A stretch of 64,000 nt of DNA from M3007 sp964621185 (GCA_964621185.1 CAZULM010000007.1:1-64000), one strand, 5' to 3'. Shown: positions 6,787 through 15,107, numbered from the stretch's first letter. Notes: generated from the sequence alone by a model not told the origin. Numbers and translations: made by a program.

Positions 6787-9135
6787 TCACACGACCCACT
6801 CCATCTCAATTTGCCGTTTCCCCATATCCACCGCCGCGATCTTCACCCGCACCTTGTCGCCCATTTTGATCACCTTTTTGTAGCGGCGGCCAACAGCCCG
6901 CAGGTTGCCGTCTTCGAGGGTGTAGGTGTCGTCGAGGTAGCGGAAATCGACCAGGCCCTCGGCTTTTGAGTCGGGCAGCTCCACGAAGAAGCCGCGGTCG
7001 ATCATGCCGCTCACTACGCCCTCGAAGGTTTGGCCGACCTTGTCTTTGAGGAATTCGGCCTGTTTGTATTTGATGCTCTCGCGCTCGGCATCGGCTGCCT
7101 TGCGCTCCTGGTTGCTGATGTGCTTGCACTGCTCTTCCAGTTTGGCTTCGTCCACACGGTAGGTTTTGCCGTCGAGGTTACGCTCCAGGATTCGGTGCGC
7201 CAGCACGTCGGAGTAGCGGCGAATAGGCGAGGTGAAATGGGTGTAATGCGAGAACCCGAGGCCGTAGTGGCCGATGTTCTCGGTGGAATAAACGGCTTTG
7301 GCCATGGTGCGGATGGCCAGGGGTTCCAACAGTTTCAGGCGCTCGTTCTTTTGTGCGGCATGCATGAGGCCGTTGAAGGCTTTGGCGATCTGCTGGGGGG
7401 TGTCCACCTTCATGGGGTAGCCGAGCTCTGCGGCAAAGCGGGCGAAATCGGCCACTTTGCTCATGTCGGGCAGGTCGTGTACGCGGTAGATAAAGGGGAT
7501 GGGCTTTCCGCTGGCATGTGCCGCCCGCTTTTCGCCGCGCTTGGCTGCCGGGGGCTGCATGTACAGGGCCACTTCTTTGTTGGCCAGCAGCATGAAGTCT
7601 TCGATGAGCAGGTGCGCGTCTTTGCGCTCTTTTACGTAAGCTTCAACCGGCTTGCCATCCTCATCCAGGCGGAAGCGCACTTCGTCGGTCTCGAAGGAGA
7701 TAGCGCCGTTTTTCTCGCGCTCCTTCCGCATTTTTTTCGAAAGGCGGTTGAGGTTTTTCAGCGCCCAATCGAGCTGTTCGAATAGCGGATGGGCTTTCTG
7801 TGCCTTGGAAGGCTTTTTGTCGAGTATGGTTTGGGCTTCTTCGTAGGCAAAGCGTTTGTCGCTGAAAATGACCGTTTTGCCAAACCAGCGCTTCACCAGG
7901 TTGTGTTTTTCATCGAAGGTGAACACCGCTGAAAATGTCAAACGGTCTTCCTCCGGCACCAGCGAGCAAAGGTTGTTCGATATTTTTTCCGGCAACATGG
8001 GGTTGCAGCGGTCCACCAGGTACACCGAGGTGCTGCGCGCGTATGCCTCTTTGTCGAGTGTGGAATCGGGCTTTACAAAATGCGTCACGTCGGCGATGTG
8101 CACCCCGATTTCGAGGTGGCCGTTCTCCAGTAGTTGTACGCTCAGCGCATCGTCGAAGTCCTTGGCGTCTTCGGGGTCGATGGTAAAGGTGAGCACTTCG
8201 CGGAAATCGCGGCGCCGCCGTATTTCTTGGGGCGATATTTTTTCGGGGATGCGGGCCGCTTCGGCCTCTGCTTCTTCGGAGTGCTGCAAGGGGAAACCCT
8301 GGTTGATGAGGATTTTTTGCATCTCGAAGTCGTTGCCGGCCACCTTGCCCAGCACCTGGGTCACTTTGCCCACGGGCACACGGCCTTTGCCTTCCTGCCA
8401 GTCGGTGACCTGCACGATCACTTTGTCTCCGTCTTTTCCGCCATTGCAGGCTTCGAGCGGGATGAAGATGTCGGTGGGCATGTTGGGGTTGTCGGGCAGG
8501 AACAGCGCGTATTTTCGGCTGATGCGCAGGGTGCCCATAAAGATATCGTGTGCCCGCTTGAGCACAGCCAGTATCTCGCCCTCGGGCTTGCGCATGGGCT
8601 GGCCGCCGCGGCGCTTGGGCGGGGCGGGGAACAGCAGCACCTGCACGGTATCGCCGTTCAGCGCGCCATTCACATACTTGGGCGATATGTACACATCGCT
8701 GTCGAGCAACTCGGACACGATGTAGGCGGCGCCAGTGCGGGTCATGTCCACACGGCCTTCGATGACTTTGCGGGCTTTGTTGTCGCGGTTGGCGGTTTTG
8801 TCGCGCTTTTCTTCGGGCCTTTGAAAAGGCTCTACCCTCGATTTTTCAGGGCGCGATTTTTTGGGTTTTTCAGCAATGGCTTCATTGGGCGCCGAGGTGA
8901 GGTTGCCCAGGGCGATGCCGAAGCGGTTGAGGGAATGTTCCACGACCGAGCCTACCTGCACCAGTTGGCGCAGGGCGTTTTCTGCGGAGTCTTTATTGTT
9001 TTCAACGCGGAGTTGCTGGGTGATCTGTTGCGGGGAGAATTGCTTCTTGGGGTGTCCGAGCAAGTATTTGAGGATTTCGATTTGAAGCTGTTGGGCGCTC
9101 ATCTTTTTGCCGCCGAACTTCTTTTTCTTAGTCAT
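6787..9135 (-). CDS. rnr: Ribonuclease R
   Basis: This 782-residue 3'-5' exoribonuclease degrades structured RNA in the cytoplasm. The N-terminus has a winged-helix-like segment (QLQIEILKYLLGHPKKQFS). It is followed by a lysine-rich linker, cold-shock domains (EGRVDMTRTGAAYIV), and the RNB catalytic domain with FTIDPEDAKDFDDALSV near residues 316-332, which contains the metal-binding aspartates. HYTHFTSPIRRYSDVLAHR follows later. The C-terminus is an S1 domain (FEGVVSGMIDRGFFVELP). Length and order match RNase R/VacB. It is a single minus-strand gene with a TGATT-rich dispersed repeat just upstream of its ATG. Confidence 0.95.
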   Translation of the reverse strand: MTKKKKFGGKKMSAQQLQIEILKYLLGHPKKQFSPQQITQQLRVENNKDSAENALRQLVQVGSVVEHSLNRFGIALGNLTSAPNEAIAEKPKKSRPEKSRVEPFQRPEEKRDKTANRDNKARKVIEGRVDMTRTGAAYIVSELLDSDVYISPKYVNGALNGDTVQVLLFPAPPKRRGGQPMRKPEGEILAVLKRAHDIFMGTLRISRKYALFLPDNPNMPTDIFIPLEACNGGKDGDKVIVQVTDWQEGKGRVPVGKVTQVLGKVAGNDFEMQKILINQGFPLQHSEEAEAEAARIPEKISPQEIRRRRDFREVLTFTIDPEDAKDFDDALSVQLLENGHLEIGVHIADVTHFVKPDSTLDKEAYARSTSVYLVDRCNPMLPEKISNNLCSLVPEEDRLTFSAVFTFDEKHNLVKRWFGKTVIFSDKRFAYEEAQTILDKKPSKAQKAHPLFEQLDWALKNLNRLSKKMRKEREKNGAISFETDEVRFRLDEDGKPVEAYVKERKDAHLLIEDFMLLANKEVALYMQPPAAKRGEKRAAHASGKPIPFIYRVHDLPDMSKVADFARFAAELGYPMKVDTPQQIAKAFNGLMHAAQKNERLKLLEPLAIRTMAKAVYSTENIGHYGLGFSHYTHFTSPIRRYSDVLAHRILERNLDGKTYRVDEAKLEEQCKHISNQERKAADAERESIKYKQAEFLKDKVGQTFEGVVSGMIDRGFFVELPDSKAEGLVDFRYLDDTYTLEDGNLRAVGRRYKKVIKMGDKVRVKIAAVDMGKRQIEMEWVV

Positions 9136-9625
9136 AAGTGTTTTGGAAAATTTACCATGATTCGCCTGATTTTTGTGATGGATAATGATTGATACAATTG
9201 ATTATGAATTGATTACAAACATCATAATGCACAAAACATGCGACATGAGGTATAGTACGTTTTTTCGACGCAAAGTAATAGGTAATTCGCCGATTAAACG
9301 CTTGAAAGTTAATGGTGTGTGTTATACCCGAAGGGTAAATGGTTGAAATATCAGATTATCAACTAAAAAATACAGAATAGATAGGCAATGCTAAGTATAA
9401 TTCATGATAAAATAATACGGAACTGCCTGACGCAGTTCGGAAGTAAAACAACGGGTGCCGGGAAATAGTTCCAGCGGGGGAATGTTTTTCTAATGGGAAA
9501 GCTTAGGGCAGGGCGAAAAGTTGTCAACTTTTCAAAAGTTGACAACTTTACACCTTGCTCAAGAATTTATTCGGATCAATGCCATCCAGCGCTGCCGCGA
9601 CTGATGCGACAGCCACCGGATAAGT
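9136..9625. other. Intergenic region with perfect palindromic hairpin at 9517-9549
   Basis: No gene is seen. AAAGTTGTCAACTTT (9517-9531) and AAAGTTGACAACTTT (9535-9549) are perfect inverted repeats with a 3-nt loop, and each arm is itself nearly palindromic. A smaller stem-loop (GAACTGC/GCAGTTC) occurs near 9420-9440. It may be a terminator, a paired operator or a repeat element. Confidence 0.6.
9157..9254. repeat. TGATT-rich dispersed repeat, copy 1
   Basis: About 98 bp built from TGATT steps at 9-11 bp spacing, starting ATGATTCGCCTGATTTTTGT and ending GAGGTATA. A second copy lies at 10230-10328. On the minus strand it falls in the leader/promoter region of rnr. Confidence 0.8.
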
Positions 9626-10027
9626 TCAAAACTCGGTCGCAAGAATCACTTCTCCCCATCCGCCCGGGTCGAGGATGACGCCGGTGGCAGTACCGGCAGG
9701 AGCTGCTTGCGCATATACCTGAACGGTATAATTGCCCGGAGCCAGCTTCGTGTACACGCTTTTCATCACGATGGAGTCGGATAAATCAGCTTTTTTAAGA
9801 GAACCCTGGATTTTGAAGTTTGGGGCAAGCCCATTAGCGCGGATTTCAAACCGTATGCCGTTTGAACCAGTCAGCGCAGTGGCGGAAACGGTTCCCGCCA
9901 ATTCCAGTTCTAAGGGGGTGTCTGCCCGGAGTTTTTTAACAATAAAGGAAGGGCCGATGGGCGCCATGGTTGCGGTCAGGTTGTATGCCTTGTCGTTCAG
10001 GCTTCCGCTTTGGGTGTAATTTACCAT
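9626..10027 (-). CDS. Hypothetical protein
   Basis: I do not recognise this 133-residue protein. It is rich in Ala, Thr, Gly and beta-prone stretches (FIVKKLRADTPLELELAGTV, IRFEIRANGL, YTVQVYAQAAPAGTA) with no signal peptide or membrane segment. A compact all-beta fold is likely. It stands between rnr and the S8 peptidase on the same strand, with long non-coding flanks on both sides. The downstream flank is a palindrome-rich region, and no operon partner is evident. Codon use looks like that of neighbouring genes, so it is probably expressed. Confidence 0.55.
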   Translation of the reverse strand: MVNYTQSGSLNDKAYNLTATMAPIGPSFIVKKLRADTPLELELAGTVSATALTGSNGIRFEIRANGLAPNFKIQGSLKKADLSDSIVMKSVYTKLAPGNYTVQVYAQAAPAGTATGVILDPGGWGEVILATEF

Positions 10028-10229
10028 GATTTTGTTTTTTAATGGGTTAACGTTGAGGGGAAAAATGGTGAAAATCAGTTCAAGCCGTGCGTAAGAAACA
10101 TCGTGATTAGTGGCATTGAAAACGCATCAGCGTTGAATATGATTTATGTTGGACAAGCATTTGGGCGTGAACAGTCTTTGTTGACTTATTTCAAAAAAAG
10201 TCCAAAGTATCCATTCGGCCAGTTATATT

Positions 10230-10328
10230 ATGATTCGCCTGATTTTTGTGATTCATTATGATTCATTCAACTGATTTTCAATTGATTACAAAGATCGGTA
10301 TGCACAAAACCAAGCGGTGTGAGGTATA
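10230..10328. repeat. TGATT-rich dispersed repeat, copy 2
   Basis: It starts with the same 20 bases as the copy at 9157 (ATGATTCGCCTGATTTTTGT), shares AATTGATTACAAA and TGCACAAAAC, and ends GTGTGAGGTATA. Total length differs by one base. It has the same orientation as copy 1. Confidence 0.8.
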
Positions 10329-10344
10329 AGAAGCCCTGATTTGC

Positions 10345-10384
10345 AAAAAAAAACACCCCGCCCAGACAAACAGCTGAACGGGGC
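10345..10384 (-). terminator. Candidate intrinsic terminator of the S8 peptidase gene
   Basis: On the minus strand a GC stem (CCCCG/CGGGG plus CTG/CAG inside) is followed by nine T residues. It is 27-66 nt past the peptidase stop codon. Confidence 0.6.
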
Positions 10385-10410
10385 GCCGGAAAATGGAAAG
10401 GCCTGATGGC

Positions 10411-12108
10411 TTAAGCGCGTGGCTCTTTGGCCAGGTTTTTCTTCAATTTGCCATTGCCAGCTTCGCGCCAGATGGCTTTTTTCACTTTTTTGCCTTTGGT
10501 TTTGTCGGCAAGCTCCACAGCGTTGGTGGCGCTGATGGTGCCGCCGCTCACGCAAAGCTCGGAGAACTTCACCTTTTCAGAGCTGGAGCCGGGCTTCAGC
10601 ACTTCGCCGTCCTGCTTTACCACCGATTTTTCCAGGATGGATTTCACCTGAACAGCACTCAGTTCGGGATAGTAGGAGCGGATGATCGCAGCTACGCCGG
10701 CAGCTGCCGGGGCTGCCATGGAAGTGCCGCTGGCGTTGCCGTAGTCGCCGTCGGGCACGGTAGAGTAAAGCTGCACACCGGGTGAGAAAAGGTCAACGTT
10801 TTTCTTGCCGTAGTTGCTGAAGCTCGCCACGCGCTTTTCGCCCGATTTAAAGTTCAGGGCGCCGATTTCCAGCCAGGTAGGCACTTCTTTCTCCTTTTTG
10901 AACAGGCCTTTTTTTACCGGCTTGGCGTAGTTGTCGTTCGGGAAATTGCCGGTTTTGTCGTTGTTCTCGGCGCTGTTGCCGGCTGCGTGCACGAGCAGCA
11001 CGTCGTGGTCGGCTGCGTATTTCATGGCAGCGTCCACATAAGCCTTTTGTGGGCTGTAGCCTTTTCCGAACGACATGTTGATGATGCTCGCGCCATTGTC
11101 AACGGCGTAGTAGATAGCGTTGGCCACGTCCTTGTCGCGCTCGTCGCCATCGGGCACGCAGCGGACGGTCATGATGCGCACGTTGTCGGCAATGCCTTTG
11201 ATGCCAACATCGTTGTTGCGGTTGGCCGCGATGATGCCCGCGACGTGGGTGCCGTGGAAGGCATCTGGGCCTTCGTAGTCGTTGCTGCCGTAGAAGCGGT
11301 TGGTGAGGTTGTAGGGGTCGTCGCCCACGATGTCGCGCGGGTTGAAGTCTGGGTTGAGGTTGTAGTCGAGGGAGCCGGAAAGCTGCTTTTTGTACTTTTC
11401 CAGGTCGCCGCGCCCGGTCAGGCCATTGGCCATCACGCGCTTCAACATGCCTGCTGCTGCGGCCAGTTCTTCGTTGCCGTCGGTGTTTAGGTCTTTGAGG
11501 TCGTCGGCGGTGACGTCCTTTTTGCCCAGGGCTTTTTCTACGGTGTTGAAAGCGTCTTCGATGGGCTTGATCTGCTCCATAGCGCCTTCCATGTCTTGTT
11601 CAGCTTCGGCGCGCTGGGTTTCGAAGTCTTCTTTCACCTTCAGGTAGTAGGCGTATTCTTTCTTCGCTTCGCCATGCAGCATTTTCGGGTCGGTGCCTTT
11701 GAAGCGCTTGCTCAGGCGCACGTACTCGCGGGTGAGCTCCAGGGTTTCGTGGTTGATGTTTCGGCCGTCTTTGCCGCCGAGGAAGTTCCAGCCGTGGATG
11801 TCGTCGATGTAGCCGTTGTTGTCGTCGTCGATGCCGTTGCCGGGTATTTCGTTGGGGTTAACCCACATCACGTCCTTGAGGTCTTCGTGGTCAACTTCCA
11901 CGCCGGAGTCGAGCACGGCCACGATGACGATTTCACCTTTTTTGCCTTTTTCTTTCAGGCGCTTGAGGGCTTCATCGCCGCCGGTTCCGTTCACGTTGTC
12001 TTTGGCAGGGTCGAGGGTAAACCAGCTCTCTGGTGCTTTGTTCTGGGCCGAAAGTATTAACACAGGCAGGCACAGCGCCATGATGGCGACAAATTTTTTA
12101 AAATTCAT
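10411..12108 (-). CDS. S8 family (subtilisin-like) serine peptidase, secreted
   Basis: This 565-residue exported protease has a signal peptide (KKFVAIMALCLPVLILSAQ) and the full subtilase triad: Asp in VIVAVLDSGVEVDHEDL, His in FHGTHVAGIIAANRN, Ser in GTSMAAPAAAGVAA. An insert of about 150 residues between the Asp and His regions is helical and charged (KEYAYYLKVKEDFETQRAEA), typical of Bacteroidota subtilases. The oxyanion Asn is probably in LLVHAAGNSAENND. No T9SS sorting domain is visible at the C-terminus, so it is likely periplasmic or released another way. A basic tail (KKAIWREAGNGKLKKNLAKE) ends the protein. Confidence 0.92.
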   Translation of the reverse strand: MNFKKFVAIMALCLPVLILSAQNKAPESWFTLDPAKDNVNGTGGDEALKRLKEKGKKGEIVIVAVLDSGVEVDHEDLKDVMWVNPNEIPGNGIDDDNNGYIDDIHGWNFLGGKDGRNINHETLELTREYVRLSKRFKGTDPKMLHGEAKKEYAYYLKVKEDFETQRAEAEQDMEGAMEQIKPIEDAFNTVEKALGKKDVTADDLKDLNTDGNEELAAAAGMLKRVMANGLTGRGDLEKYKKQLSGSLDYNLNPDFNPRDIVGDDPYNLTNRFYGSNDYEGPDAFHGTHVAGIIAANRNNDVGIKGIADNVRIMTVRCVPDGDERDKDVANAIYYAVDNGASIINMSFGKGYSPQKAYVDAAMKYAADHDVLLVHAAGNSAENNDKTGNFPNDNYAKPVKKGLFKKEKEVPTWLEIGALNFKSGEKRVASFSNYGKKNVDLFSPGVQLYSTVPDGDYGNASGTSMAAPAAAGVAAIIRSYYPELSAVQVKSILEKSVVKQDGEVLKPGSSSEKVKFSELCVSGGTISATNAVELADKTKGKKVKKAIWREAGNGKLKKNLAKEPRA

Positions 12109-12413
12109 GTTCTACAGAAAATTTTGTTGAATTACAGTGTGTGAAAAGCGGTGTTTTGGTAATGGGAGTGATAAAACGCCGCTTGCGGCGCAAAATTACG
12201 AATTTTCGCCGCGGGGATGGGAAGATTAGACAAAACAGGGGGGAATAGGGGGCGGGCGACGGAAAAAGTGGGGGGTATTGTACAACTTTGACAGAAAAAT
12301 TGAACGATTTACAATTGATCCGGCTTTTAAGGCGAAAAGGTATGATTGTGAATGGCATGGTTGGAATCATGTAAAAATTCTCGTAATTTTGCAGCGAAAT
12401 CAACAAGATAAAA
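12109..12413. other. Divergent promoter region
   Basis: No gene is seen. A minus-strand -7 match (CAAAATTA on the plus strand, 12191-12198) could serve the S8 peptidase gene, and a good plus-strand promoter serves the small gene at 12414. A GC palindrome (GCCGCTTGCGGC) lies at about 12179-12190. Confidence 0.55.
12361..12391 (+). promoter_or_regulatory. Bacteroidota promoter for the small DUF2281-like gene
   Basis: TTG at 12361-12363 and TAATTTTG at 12384-12391 are separated by 20 nt, an excellent match to the Bacteroidota -33/-7 consensus, 22 nt before the ATG at 12414. Confidence 0.7.
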
Positions 12414-12653
12414 ATGAATTCTGCTGCTATAAAAATTAAACTTTTCCGGGAGATTGACAGCTTGCCTGAAAAAGACCTTTCAGACCTACAGGTTTTGGTG
12501 GAAAATTATCTTGCAAGGGTAAAGTCACAGCCTGGGCGCAAACGGAAGTTAGGTACTATGCCTGGGCTAGTGGCTGAAATGGCGCCCGATTTCAATGCAC
12601 CGTTGGAAGAGTTTTTACCAAATAAAAAATATCCTGTGATGGTTCTTTGGTGA
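12414..12653 (+). CDS. Small DUF2281-like protein (possible antitoxin)
   Basis: This 79-residue protein has a helical N-terminal half (KLFREIDSLPEKDLSDLQVL), a basic linker, and a C-terminal tail with LGTMPGLVAEMAPDFNAPLEEF. That tail resembles the Phd/VapB-like tail of DUF2281 proteins, where a flexible acidic end binds a PIN-type toxin. No toxin gene follows: the next gene is on the other strand and unrelated. It may be an orphan antitoxin or a solitary regulator. It has its own clear promoter. Confidence 0.6.
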   Translation: MNSAAIKIKLFREIDSLPEKDLSDLQVLVENYLARVKSQPGRKRKLGTMPGLVAEMAPDFNAPLEEFLPNKKYPVMVLW

Positions 12654-12654
12654 A

Positions 12655-13503
12655 TCAATTCCCTACCACTTCTCCCTCCCGCTCAAAAAAACACAACTTC
12701 ATCTCCCCCTCCTCGAACACCGCATAGGAACTGTGCCACATCCAATCGCCGAGGTTGATGTAGCGGCTGCGCCCGTTTTTCAGGCGCCAATCGATGGGCA
12801 GGTGCCGGTGGCCGAACACAAAGTAGTCGGGTTCGATGCCCAGTTCTATTTTCCGCTGGCAGTACTGCAACAGCCATTCTTTTTCCTCACCCAGCCAATT
12901 GCGCTCTGCCGGCGGGGTAGCAGCCCTGCTTTTTTGGGAGAAAAAATTGGCGAGCCGGGTGCCGAAATCGGGGTGCAGCCAACTGTAAAGCCATTGGCTG
13001 GCAGGGTGGGTAAACACCTTTTTCATGCGCTTGTAGCCCATATCCCCAGGCCCAAGCCCGTCGCCGTGCCCGATGAAAAACGATTTTCCCTGGATTTCTA
13101 CCTGAATGGGCTTCCGGTGCACCGGGATGCCGAACTCCTGCTCAAAGTATCCGAACATCCACAGGTCGTGGTTGCCGGTAAATGCCTGGATGGGCAGCCC
13201 GCCGTCGCGCAGTTCGGCCAGTTTGCCCATCAAGCGGCTGAAACCCTTGGGAATCACCGTTTTGTACTCAAACCAAAATTCAAACAAATCGCCCACCAGG
13301 TAAATCCCGGCAGCATCCTGCGCGGCCATATCCAGCCAGCGCAGCAGTTGGCGCTCCCGTTCGGCGCTCGTCAGCCGCGCATCGGCGCCGAGGTGGAAAT
13401 CGGAGGCGAAGTAGGTTTTGCCGGCTTGGCTTCCGGCTGTTTTACCCGCCGAAGCTTCAGCTAAGGTGGCAGGATTTTGGATGTTGGATGCTGGGTGCTG
13501 CAT
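12655..13503 (-). CDS. lpxH: UDP-2,3-diacylglucosamine diphosphatase (LpxH-like metallophosphoesterase)
   Basis: This calcineurin-type phosphoesterase probably hydrolyses UDP-2,3-diacylglucosamine to lipid X in lipid A synthesis. The metal-binding motifs appear in order: DFHLGA, GDLFEFW, GNHDLW, FIGHGDGLG and FGHRHLP. The core starts at TYFASDFHLG. The usual family start would be there, but no ATG exists at that point. The nearest are 13503 (MQHPASNIQNP) and 13536. The extra 30-odd N-terminal residues are encoded by a heptad array and a GC hairpin repeat, so they are unlikely to be functional. The gene is divergent from hldD, another LPS gene, which supports the assignment. Confidence 0.8.
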   Translation of the reverse strand: MQHPASNIQNPATLAEASAGKTAGSQAGKTYFASDFHLGADARLTSAERERQLLRWLDMAAQDAAGIYLVGDLFEFWFEYKTVIPKGFSRLMGKLAELRDGGLPIQAFTGNHDLWMFGYFEQEFGIPVHRKPIQVEIQGKSFFIGHGDGLGPGDMGYKRMKKVFTHPASQWLYSWLHPDFGTRLANFFSQKSRAATPPAERNWLGEEKEWLLQYCQRKIELGIEPDYFVFGHRHLPIDWRLKNGRSRYINLGDWMWHSSYAVFEEGEMKLCFFEREGEVVGN

Positions 13504-13506
13504 GAT
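13441..13506. repeat. GC hairpin repeat plus heptad array in the lpxH 5' end
   Basis: The segment 13441-13469 is the inverted form of the CTTCGGCGGGTAAA repeat seen at 46.2 and 47.9 kb. It is followed by 7-bp units GGATTTT, GGATGTT, GGATGCT, GGGTGCT, GCATGAT (13472-13506). Confidence 0.7.
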
Positions 13507-13567
13507 GTATTGTTTGCCTGCTGGAGCCTGTACCACGTAAACCGGGTCGCACTTGGCTTATCTGCGG

Positions 13568-13626
13568 CGCAGTGCCAAAGTTATCCCGCGGATCGGGCAA
13601 AGTTACCCAGCACTGCGCTACTTTTG
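13568..13626. promoter_or_regulatory. Candidate regulatory region between lpxH and hldD
   Basis: GCGCAGTG (13568-13575) and CACTGCGC (13611-13618) are perfect inverted repeats. They enclose two direct copies of CAAAGTTA (13576, 13598), which read on the minus strand are TAnnTTTG -7 boxes facing lpxH. TACTTTTG at 13619-13626 is a -7 box on the plus strand facing hldD. The -33 elements are not clear. Confidence 0.45.
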
Positions 13627-13685
13627 CCGCAAAGCCGCCAATATCGGTTAATGGCCGGGGTTTTGGCTTGAATTCCCCACATAAC

Positions 13686-13751
13686 AAGTCCCAGCGGGAC
13701 TTTACCTTTGTAGCCCGGCAAACCGATATGGCGCCCGTTCCAGCGGAACGG
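13686..13751. repeat. Paired short palindromes with AGC loop
   Basis: AAGTCCC-AGC-GGGACTT (13686-13702) and CCGTTCC-AGC-GGAACGG (13735-13751) are perfect 7-bp hairpins sharing the loop AGC but with different stems. They lie upstream of hldD, and the first overlaps a TACCTTTG promoter-like match (13703-13710). Confidence 0.7.
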
Positions 13752-13788
13752 TATTTTGAAAAATGCCTAACCTAAAAAGGATTCCTAC

Positions 13789-14784
13789 ATGATAGTAGTC
13801 ACCGGAGCAGCAGGATTTATCGGTTCCTGCATGGTAAAACGCCTCAACGAAGCAGGCTATAATGATGTATTGGCGGTAGATGATTTCAGCCGGCCCGACA
13901 AGAACCGCAACCTCGAAGGCAAAAAACTTTGGGGACAGGTGGAGCGCCGCAACTTCGTCTGCTGGCTCGAGCGCAATCACCACGATGTAGATGCTGTGCT
14001 ACACCTCGGCGCCCGCACCGACACCACCGAAACCAATGTCGCCATCTTCAACGAACTGAACTTAGAGTACTCCAAGGCCCTCTGGATGCTTTGCGCGGGC
14101 TTCGACATCCCCTTCCTCTACGCCAGCAGTGCCGCTACCTACGGCCTCGGCGAATCTGGCTATGCCGACGACCACGCCCTGATACCCAACTTGAAACCCC
14201 TGAACCCATACGGCCAGAGCAAGCAGGATTTCGACCTGTGGCTCCTCCAACAATTGCCAAACGAAAGCACTTCAACCCCCACAGGGGGAGCGAGGGGGTG
14301 GGCAGGCTTCAAATTCTTCAACGTGTACGGGCCCAACGAATACCATAAAGGCCGCATGGCATCGGTGATCATGCACACGGCGCGGAAAATCAAAGCTACC
14401 GGCGCCATGCAGCTTTTCCGCTCGCACCGTCCCGATTTCAGGGACGGGGAGCAAAGCCGCGACTTTATTTACGTGAAAGACGTGGTGGATGTACTGCTGT
14501 TTTTCTTAGAAAACAAGCCAGCCAACGGCATTTACAACCTCGGCACGGGCAAAGCCCGCACTTTTTATGATCTGGCCACGAGCACTTTCCAGGCCTTGGG
14601 CATAGCGCCCGATATTTCCTTCATCGACACGCCTGCCGATATCCGCGATACCTACCAGTATTTCACAGAAGCCGATATGGGGAAAATGCGGGCTGCGGGG
14701 TATCAGCAGCCTTTTTATGGGCTGGAGGAAGGGATTGAGGATTATGTGCAGCGGTATTTGGTGAAGGGGGAGCTGGTTTGGTGA
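13789..14784 (+). CDS. hldD: ADP-L-glycero-D-manno-heptose 6-epimerase
   Basis: This 331-residue short-chain dehydrogenase/epimerase makes the heptose precursor of the LPS inner core. The NAD(P)-binding motif VTGAAGFIGS is at the N-terminus and the catalytic region is YASSAATYGLGE with NPYGQSKQDFD. FKFFNVYGPNEYHKGRMAS is diagnostic of HldD/RfaD. Just before that motif lies an insertion of roughly a dozen residues (NESTSTPTGGARGW), encoded by a palindromic CCCCCACAGGGGG sequence that resembles a dispersed repeat dropped in frame. The ATG at 13789 matches the family start. It is divergent from the lpxH-like gene. Confidence 0.93.
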   Translation: MIVVTGAAGFIGSCMVKRLNEAGYNDVLAVDDFSRPDKNRNLEGKKLWGQVERRNFVCWLERNHHDVDAVLHLGARTDTTETNVAIFNELNLEYSKALWMLCAGFDIPFLYASSAATYGLGESGYADDHALIPNLKPLNPYGQSKQDFDLWLLQQLPNESTSTPTGGARGWAGFKFFNVYGPNEYHKGRMASVIMHTARKIKATGAMQLFRSHRPDFRDGEQSRDFIYVKDVVDVLLFFLENKPANGIYNLGTGKARTFYDLATSTFQALGIAPDISFIDTPADIRDTYQYFTEADMGKMRAAGYQQPFYGLEEGIEDYVQRYLVKGELVW

Positions 14785-15107
14785 AATATACAAACCATGG
14801 ATACGCTTGAATACTACCGCCTTGTTTTTAGGTCATCCAGGATATGAAAGGTTGGTTTAATTGACGATTGCCGATTACATGATTGACGATTGTTGAAGTT
14901 GTTGATACGCTTGAGCAATGCGCTTACTTCAACAATCGTCAATCATGTACTCGGCAATCGTTATTTTTTTGGACACTGGCAGCGCCGCGTTGCACGCTTC
15001 CTGTGCGTAGAAAACACCGACGGAGGGCGAATAATTCAAAACTAGGCTGCCCTGTTTTTTAGGATATATGTAGTTTAGCGGCTTCATTATATCTATGTAA
15101 AGCCACA
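14785..15107. other. Intergenic region before the DGR operon
   Basis: Apart from the long inverted repeat no gene is visible. The 140 bp before 15108 is AT-rich (GGATATATGTAG, TTATATCTATG) and should hold the operon promoter, but no exact TAnnTTTG was found. Confidence 0.5.
14863..14962 (+). terminator. Long inverted repeat with octad substructure and T-run downstream of hldD
   Basis: The arms (about 36 nt, 14863-14899 and 14926-14961) pair almost perfectly: GACGATTGCCGATTACATGA faces its inverted copy containing GTACTCGGCAATCGT. A run of eight T residues follows from 14964. The arms contain 8-bp steps like the other arrays. It lies about 80 bp past hldD and could terminate it and isolate the DGR operon. 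Confidence 0.65.

Larger units (their letters stand above)
10028..10410. other. Intergenic region holding TGATT repeat copy 2 and a terminator
   Basis: No gene is seen. The region holds the second TGATT-rich repeat and the candidate terminator of the minus-strand S8 peptidase gene. The 200 bp next to the ATG at 10027 should carry that gene's promoter, but I see no clean TAnnTTTG match. Confidence 0.6.

Noticed and set aside
7030..9192. Long plus-strand frames opposite rnr
   Set aside because: They are antisense shadows; RNase R motifs are clear on the minus strand.
14863..14970. tRNA or structured ncRNA in the hldD downstream region
   Set aside because: The folding comes from one long inverted repeat followed by a T-run; no cloverleaf or known RNA motif is visible.
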